Part shown: piece after piece, positions 34,001-43,000 of the stretch
Layout: the number at the start of each line of letters is the position of its first letter
Numbering within the stretch: the stretch's first letter is position 1
From: Akebia trifoliata
Lineage: Eukaryota > Streptophyta > Magnoliopsida > Ranunculales > Lardizabalaceae
Assembly: GCA_017979445.1 (NCBI GenBank)
Contig: CM030706.1
Coordinates: 18,958,967-19,022,966 of the forward strand
Direction: 5' to 3'
Length of the DNA: 64,000 bases
Position numbers and translations under genes: made by a program
Notes under the pieces: generated by a model
The model's input: only the letters and a program-made list of their open reading frames with translations
What the model was told of the DNA's origin: nothing
Databases searched by the model: none

Positions 34001-37000
34001 ATTCACGGTTGAATGTCACTAACACAGTGATGTCAAAGCGTAAGGTGTGTCAGTCTATTTAGTAAATTTGTAGCTGTTCGAAGATTTCTCTTCTTATGTG
34101 CATGGTGACTTTTACCTCACTTTTGTTGACTCTTTTGCTGTGTAGCTCAATCGTCTTGTGACGGACAAGTGGGTTGATGGTTGGGATGATCCACGTCTAA
34201 TGACACTAGCTGGTTTACGACGTCGAGGAGTGTCTTCAACCTCAATCAATGCTTTTGTTCGAGGAATTGGAATCACTAGAAGGTTGAATCCTTTCTGCGA
34301 TTCATTTCAATGGCAATTTTAGATGTTTATGATCAATATACGATAGTTAGAATCATATTTTGTCATGTTGTTTTTATGTTCATTCTTCCTAGGAGATCCA
34401 TCGTGCTTGATCTGCTATTTCTTTTAGGATAAGTAGAAATAACTACTATACCAGTTGCTAACTGTTGATTATTTCAAAAGTTGATGCTTAAATAATTGAA
34501 TTTTACAAAATAAAGACAATTGTATATTTGACTTTATTATAAGATTAATTATGCTAACCCTGCGTGAAATATTGGACTTCATTAATGAGATTTATGTTGC
34601 GAAACACAATAACTGGAATAATGTATAGGCGATGACGATGTATGTGGATCTGTGACTAGAGGTGTAGCATCCATGATGTAGATAAAATCAATACCTGAAT
34701 AGTTGTCTCAAAAGCAAAACATGATTAGACTGAGGTTGTTGCACAAATGTAAGGAACTAGCAACTTTAACTTGAGAAAAGAATGCTGGACATTTTGATAC
34801 AGGAGTGAGAATTTTAATCGGTTAGAGTTGAATCTTTGGATATAGAAGCATGTAGCAGCCATCCTATAGCTCTTTTTAAAAAAAAAATACATAAACCAAA
34901 TTATAGCTCTTAGAGCACAGAGAAGCATACCTGAAGCTAGAACGAACCCTAGGTACTGGAATCTGGCGACTATGATGCATAGACAGTAATACTTTTGAAA
35001 ACCTGCATACTTATGAATCAGTTTCTATATGTTGTTGAGGATCTCTTTAAAAGTTAAAGTATATTTAGGATTCTATTTTTTCACTCTATATATTGCTATC
35101 TCTATAAAAAGGCAACCCCCAGTTATCTTCATCAAGGCCAATTCTACAATTGAATTAGTGAAGGAGCCGAAAATGCTTTAAACTATTTTGGGTAGTGTTA
35201 GGAAAATTTTGACCATCTATTTTGCATTTTCTTATATTTTAGTGTCGTAGGTATTAAGAATTTCCCTTCTGAAAATGAGAACTAATAAGTTTGTGCAGAC
35301 TTCATCTATTTAGGGGGGCATGTTATTTTATCTGATTTGAAAGATATCTGTGTTGATGAACATCACTGTATGTTATTAGTTTTACTTTTTTGCACCCTGG
35401 CATCACCTAGGTATTTCACAAGTTTGGATATAGAAATAAGGGCCTTTGAAGGAAATTGAATTGTTAATGAGAAGACATGGTTTAAGGCTTGTAAATCTGC
35501 GTTGAAACGCAAATGACTGAAAATAATAGGCAATGGTAGTTTGGAGTTGCAAGAATAAATCTATCTAATACAATAGGACGGTTGTCCTTCCTCTTTGTCC
35601 CAATCTTTATCTCTCCATAAAGAGGGGTTGTGATTTAATCTAGCCATGAATGTTGAGGAAAACTTTCAATTGTAAAATTTCTATTATCTTCTCTTCTCTC
35701 CCTTTCCAAGAATATTGTTCCAATTTTATTGTCTTTTCCTATTCTTGTCACACCCCCAAATCCGACTATTGTTGACTCGGCAACATGACTGGGGGATACT
35801 TGACCGCACCCCAAATCCGAAACTTGAGCATAAACCTCAATATTAAGCGAGGGAGAGATTCGCTATCACCTAAAGCTTATTGGTCTAGATACCACGCCCT
35901 GGGATTCTTGTGATTCCCAAGGTATGGGTTGAGAGTTGAGGTAACTCAAGGACCTTTATACTCAAAGAAATTTCAAATTACTTAGCAATAAAAATAATTA
36001 ATTATTCTACAAGCTAATAATTTGTAACACAAGAATTTTATCTAAAGCATAGGTGATACTATCATATATAGATGTTCAGTGGCATAACATATCATAGTGA
36101 TAACAAATGAGTAATACATAGGGTATAGCAAAAGTAAGAAACTAAGGAAGTCCTAAAGGACAATATACATAAATAAACAAAAAACATCCCAACATCTAAC
36201 AAAAGACCTACTGTCAAGGAAAGCAGATCGTAGCAATAGCAAACCAATGGTTTCACAAGGCACGACCTCTGAATCAGGGTCTCTGGCTCGTAATACGGCT
36301 CTGACTCCTAGGACTTCTCCTCAACCTACTCCTCCACCAAGAAGGTGTCCTCTATAGGAAAACTTGAAAGGTGAAAAAAAATGGTGTGAGCGACAAAGTC
36401 GCCCAACACGTACCGACTAACCCTAAGCTATTCACCCAAGGGTGAGAAAAGAATCTAGTTTCTAAGTTTGTGTCTTTAAAATATGGTGTGAAATGAATTT
36501 TATTTATGAAAATTATGATGCATAAATCGAGAATTATATCTAACTATGTTTAAATGCATCTACTATATGTCATCTAGTAATAAAAGAAAACAAATAAATC
36601 TTACGATAGTCGCATATCTAAAGCATTGCAATGATAATCAATTAATTTTAGTTTAGTTAGAGTTGTTGTATAATGTCATAATAAATATGCATACAACATC
36701 ACATTACAATACATGAGGTGAGGGGTATCTCTAGCGGGTCCAAGCTTGCAACTAATCTTCAGATCAAAACCGGCCTGCTAGTCGTACAGAGTTGTACTAT
36801 GTACTGGTGTAGAATGGAACCGGGTCCCATTAATTTACTGATGAGGGATCCTAACTTCGTTGGCCTTTTAACACAGGTCTGGCGTCTTCACCTGTCTTGA
36901 TTTTTCAGTCTGGCATTGTAACTGTTAGCTCTCATGGAGGGCGTGGGGTCATTCGCAATATGCCATCTTTTTTGGCCTAGGTTGCCATTTGACAATAGGA

Positions 37001-40000
37001 TTAACGACCCAACTAGACCTAATGGCAATCAACTATTCGATGACTACAGTTTAAGATGGATCCATGTCTAAACCAGGTGTGAACCTCGCGTCTAATGCCT
37101 ATCAGGCGTACGTGCAATCTCAGATCCTCCTAACTATTGACCTCAACCTCTTTACAACCAAAATCAAGGTTTATTGGAAAAAGATATAACCAGTACTTCC
37201 CAGACTTCATTGGTAACGACTGTCTCCCAAGTGTCTCATACCTCCAGGAAGCAAGTCAAATCCATTGACATCTTAGGTAATTCCTCATTTTTGGAAGAGC
37301 CAAGGGATAAGGTAGTTTCATGGTCCTTTTCTGGCTCACCAATTGTACTATAAAATAATATAAGTATGTGTTTTATTTGCTAGAAATCCCGAAGAAATCG
37401 GTGAGATGTTAAATCATCGGTATAATATTTGTTTTAATTTCGGTTTGTTAAAAAGAAAATCAAAACACGAAAACAAAACTTTTCTACTCGTTCCATGGAT
37501 ACCTAGAAATTGCCCGTCAATTCCAATGTCATGTTTCATCTATACTCACTGAATTATCCATCCATAATCATAAACAATGTATTATCCATATCCAAAATTA
37601 ATCATCTATATCACTCCTAAACTACACCACTGGCTATCCACGAGACGAGTATATATCAGTCATCTATACATAGTAAATACGCATACTTATATCATAGATA
37701 ACTTTGAAAATAGAAGAGGTTTCTTTATTTCCAAAACAGAAACAATTGATAAGAAAATGAGATACTTTTAAGTTACTAAACATGATATCTCATAGTAAAC
37801 ATAAGAGGTTTTTAAGTTATAAATTATAAGTTTCTTATGGTAAATAGGAAACATTACTACGATTTACAAAACAAAACCTTTTATGGGTGAGATGAGATGA
37901 GCTTTCTAGGTAATAAAACATAAGCATTTTATGGTAAAATGATGTATATTTATATAGCAAAACAGATATATTGAGAACTTCGTGGATAATAAAACATACA
38001 CACTTCATATTAACATGTCATGATTACAATAATATACTTCCATATTATAAAACAAAAATATTATATGAGTGACATAAGAGTTTTCTATGTTATAAAATGG
38101 AAATATTACATACCAATTATGATAGTTAGGTTGTAAGATTTCTAGTAATGTTCTTTCTTTGAATAGTTATGTTTGTAGGGTCTAACAAGATGGTGAAAAC
38201 AGTCCATAATTTAGAAGTATATTACATTTTAGGATGAAACTTTATTCTCTAATGATTCATATCAAATAACCAAGTCATGTATAATTAAGCCAAAAAAATC
38301 ATTCTACATATGACAAGTAAAATATAAAACACATTATCTTTTCCTCCTATGTCAAATAAGTTGAATGAAGCAGATTTTGAAAATTATTAGTTTTAAAATC
38401 AGTTATACAAGTATTTTAGAAAACATACCGGGTGACCTATCTAGGGTGAGAAGGTACATACCTTTTCAAACTGTAAGCACAACTTGCACGAACCCCATTC
38501 ATCGGTGTCGTTTTCATGTTCCAGTTCCGCTACCTTGAGTTCTTTTTGGGCTGAAATACAAAGAGACTTCATTAAGTATGAATGTCTATAATTCATATTT
38601 TGGCTAGAGTTACCTTTACTAACAGACCTTACTTAAAGTTGTATGTGTTTTTCTTCAAGAATGCTTTAAGGTGGACTCTCCTAGAAGAGGTGAGGTTATA
38701 GTTTCTAAGTTAAAGGAGAACATAGTAAGCAAGAATGATGTAGGAATAAGAATTGACAAAAGGAAAATGAAAAATATAAAAGAATATGTAGTAGTGGGAA
38801 ACCACTTACTTTAATAAATATTAAATGAAGACTTCTTCTCAAATACCAAACTAGGTAACATAAGAAGGTTGCTGATTTTTCTTCAAGACTCCTTTAGAAC
38901 TCCTTAATGGTGTCGAGAGAAGAGCTTTAGAAGAGGCATATACACTAGACTTGAGTTATGAAGATTTGTGAAGGTAATTGAGGGGGATGAGAGGTCTCTA
39001 GAGATTCTTAGGCAATGGAGAATGCATGAAAAAGTAGAGACAGAGAGATTTACCTAATTGTTATATAATGAAGAGAACTATGAATTGAGGTGGCAATATG
39101 GAGCCATATGGACTAAGTAGAGGGGGTCAAGTTGTAAAAAAAGTACTTGCATAGGATCATATAGATTGAGCCGAGATTTAATCATGGGTGGAGATAAACT
39201 AACTAGGGTCAAGTTAGTTAATTAAGATTAGTTAGAATTTCATCCTAGTTAAGAGGTGGTTGGGGTTGGTTAAAGTTTAAAGCAACCATGGTCAAGTTAA
39301 GTTCTAATTTGGGGTAATGCATTGGGGTTAACTAAACACTTGTCTCTTAGCTAAAGACATGGTGTCTTTGAGTAGAAATCTTATGTGACAGCTATGATGA
39401 GGTGAATAGCAATAAGAGAGTTAAATTTTTAAGTGACAAGTGTGATTGGATGCATGGTAGGTTGGTTGGACACATGACAACCAAGTCTTACATGCAGAAC
39501 CATATGTAATAATTTGCAACAATGATATTGCTGATGTAAGCAATCAGTTAGAGGTGACAAGGGATATAATTTTTTATTGTATGCTACATGTAGTAACATG
39601 CAAAGTTATCCCCAATGGACGAGATTTCAGATCGCTCTTCCGGGTTTGTTTTGAGTCCGATTTTGGTGATCCAATAGTCGATTCTCATCTATTCGACTAG
39701 ATCTACGCAATGGTGTAGTTCGATCTTATCGATGATGCTCTGATCAACGATCGTCTTACAAGTAGTTATGCAAATCTCGAGGCAATGTCTCGAGGTCCGA
39801 TTTATGCAATCTATTAGTCTATCTTGCTTGATGTATCTATATCTTTCTATTGGTCATACCCGATCAGATCTGATATTTTTGCTGCACGTATTTTGAGGTA
39901 ATTTCTTGAGATTCATTCCAACTTTGATCTAGGTGATCTTATAATCCATCCTAAGTAGTTTTATTTTTTTTCTTTAGTTTTGAGGGGTAATCATTGGTGA

Positions 40001-43000
40001 TGTTTTTTCGTTTGGTTAATTCCTTGGTTAACCTTTAATCCTTATCTAATCCTAGTTCATATCTCGAGGAATTATTGAAAGTTATTATATATAATTATTC
40101 CTTTTGAGACTAATAACTGTATAACCAATAAAGTAACATGAAACAATTAAATTACAAGTTCTTTCTTCGCTCGTCTCAATCAATGGGCTTTGACACGTGT
40201 TTCAAGAAAATTCTTGATAACTAAAATCAAGAATCTGAAAGTTACCCGACCTATCTAGATGAGTGTCGTTTGGGGTTATCACAACTCTACCCCCATTTCT
40301 AAGAATACCCCTTCAACTTTATATATTGTATTTCATCTTCTCCACCTTTTCAAATAATACCCCTCCAACTTTATTGCCTTTCCTCTTCTGCCCTCTTAAC
40401 GCCGAAGATGATGCTCGTGCTTGTAGGTATGAGCAAACTCTAGTTATTAAATAAGAGATAAAAAGAAAAGAGAGGGATTGGAGGATGCAAACCATGTTTT
40501 GTGCCAGTACAATAGGCAAAAGAGGAGGTTGCCGTGTTTCAGGAGAGAGCAAGAAGCATGGAGCAATGTCCACTTTGTCTACTAACCGAAAGCACATGAC
40601 ATTGCCATTAAATTCTGTTCAAAGTTTTATAATTTTCAAAACAACGGCTCTATTCTTGGGAAATGTTATTAAATGCAATTCTAGTCACCCAAATTAAAAC
40701 TTCTTTTAAAAGAAGAGGGCAAGGTGTTGGCATGTTTCCATGAGGTTGTTCATTCTTCTATATATTACGGAAGTTATGATATATGTATATCTTATTTCTC
40801 ACAAATAGTGATGATAATCTCATTATACAGTGACAATAGTATGATACGTTTGGACCGCCTAGAATATCATATAAGAGAAGAGCTAAACAAAACAGCACAT
40901 CGGACAATGGTTGTGCTGCATCCTCTCAAGGTATTTATCACTGTTCGAATTCTTAATTTATTAGAGAAATTATATTGTTCTTTGACATGTTATTTTTCTG
41001 GTTTTGAAGGTTGTTATTACAAATCTAGAAGGCAACTCAAGGATGGATCTTGATGCAAAAAAATGGCCTGATGCTCAGGCAGATGATGCTTCTGCTTTTT
41101 ACAAGGTTTGCGTGGAATTCTCAGCTAAATTTACAGTACATAATTATATAACTTCAACTAGTTTAATGCATTTGGTAGTCAAGACTTCTTTCGATCTGAC
41201 TTTAGGTCCATCAACTAGGGCTGCAACTTGGGTGGGCCAAACCCGAACCCGACCTTGGGTCAGGTTTGGGCATGGTTAGCTAGGGTTCGGGCCCGAGTTT
41301 GGGAAACTATTTTTGACCAAACCAAACCGGGTTGGGTTCGGGCATGGACATTGGTTGCCCAAATTTCATATGGTTATAATTTAAAAATATTTTTAAATAT
41401 CTTTGTTTCTCTCATTCATAATTCACTTTTCAAACCTTAGTTGATCGTCAACGTCATTTTCTTAACATTTCTTATAATTTCATGTATGTGAACTTTGAAA
41501 TATATTTTCAGGATAACTAATTGTAAGTTTGATACTTTTTTGTGTACCACTGATCTTTATATAAGTCTTAACATGTCTAAATTATCTAAGATTAATGAGG
41601 AATGGCCCAACCCGACCAACTTGACCAACCTGAACTTTGAAGTGATGATCCACAAGGTTTTGTCTTTATGTTCATGTACTCTGTGATAAGAAATTAATCC
41701 ATTAAAATTTCAATTATTGGTTAGTCGAAGCAACAAAACTGGATTTTATTGGAAGTTCGATTAGGATGAGCCATTCAACGATTTTTATTTTTGGTTCAAT
41801 GAGAACAAAGTAGCTCAAAAGCATCTGTTGTACTTAAGGCTTAAATCTTTGGCTGATTAATTTTTTGACTAGGCCAAGTTATCTTTTCGTATCACGAGGT
41901 AGAAATCTTTTTTTCTTTTTTGGTTCTTGTTAGGTTCCTTTTACAAATGTTGTGTACATTGAACGTTCTGATTTTCGGACAAAGGATTCAAAAGACTACT
42001 ATGGGCTTGCACCCGGTAAATCTGTACTGCTCAGGTTTGTATGCATATTTTCACATCACCAGTCCACTTTGACAAATGCTTTCTACACACTTAACCTTTC
42101 CTTTATGCATGCAGGTATGCTTTCCCTATAAAATGCACAGATGTAATCTATGACGACAAGGAGTCTGTTGTTGAAATCCGGGCCGAATATGATCCTTCCA
42201 AGAAGATGAAGCCCAAGGTTTTTTTTTTCCTGATGGCTGTAGCAGTTATTTAAATTAACATGTAATTTGAATTGCAAAGTTACAAAGCTGGTAATTTACA
42301 TATATTTATTGAAACTCAATGTAGGGTGTTCTTCATTGGGTTGCACAGCCTTCTCCAGGGGTTGATCCCATTAAGGTAGAAGTCAGGTTGTTTGACAGAT
42401 TGTTTGTTTCTGAGGTTGGTAACCTTTTTCTTTCAATATGAGATCCTTCTTCAGTTACCAATTTACCATACAATCGCCAACGACTTAACTATATTTCTTT
42501 TTTATTGCATCAGAATCCTGCTGAGCTGGATGATTGGCTTGCTGATCTGAATCCACGGTCCAAAGAGGTGATACCAGAAGCATTTGCTGTCCCATCTCTT
42601 GGCAGTGCTGCAGTTGGAGACAAGTTTCAGTTTGAAAGGCTTGGTAGATTCCTTAACCCTCTTGTAGTTGTTTCTTTGGATTATCTGATTGGACTTTCGA
42701 ACAATAATTAGGGTTCCTCATACGTAACCACTAACCACATTGAGAGGCGCAGGTGCATCATTTACTTGCACACACATTCACACATACGACACTTGAAAAT
42801 ACTCCCGCACCCACACCATATATGTTGGTCCTATCCTCAAAAAAAAAAAAAAAAAAAGGTTTAAATGAATGATTTACTTGTATCCATAGTCACAAAGTTA
42901 GAGTACAGGTTTAAATCGGCAAGGAAAAACTTCGGAAAAAATGTTGAAAATGGGAAAGAAAACGAGAAAAAAGCGGGAAAAAACAATAAAAATAAAAGAT

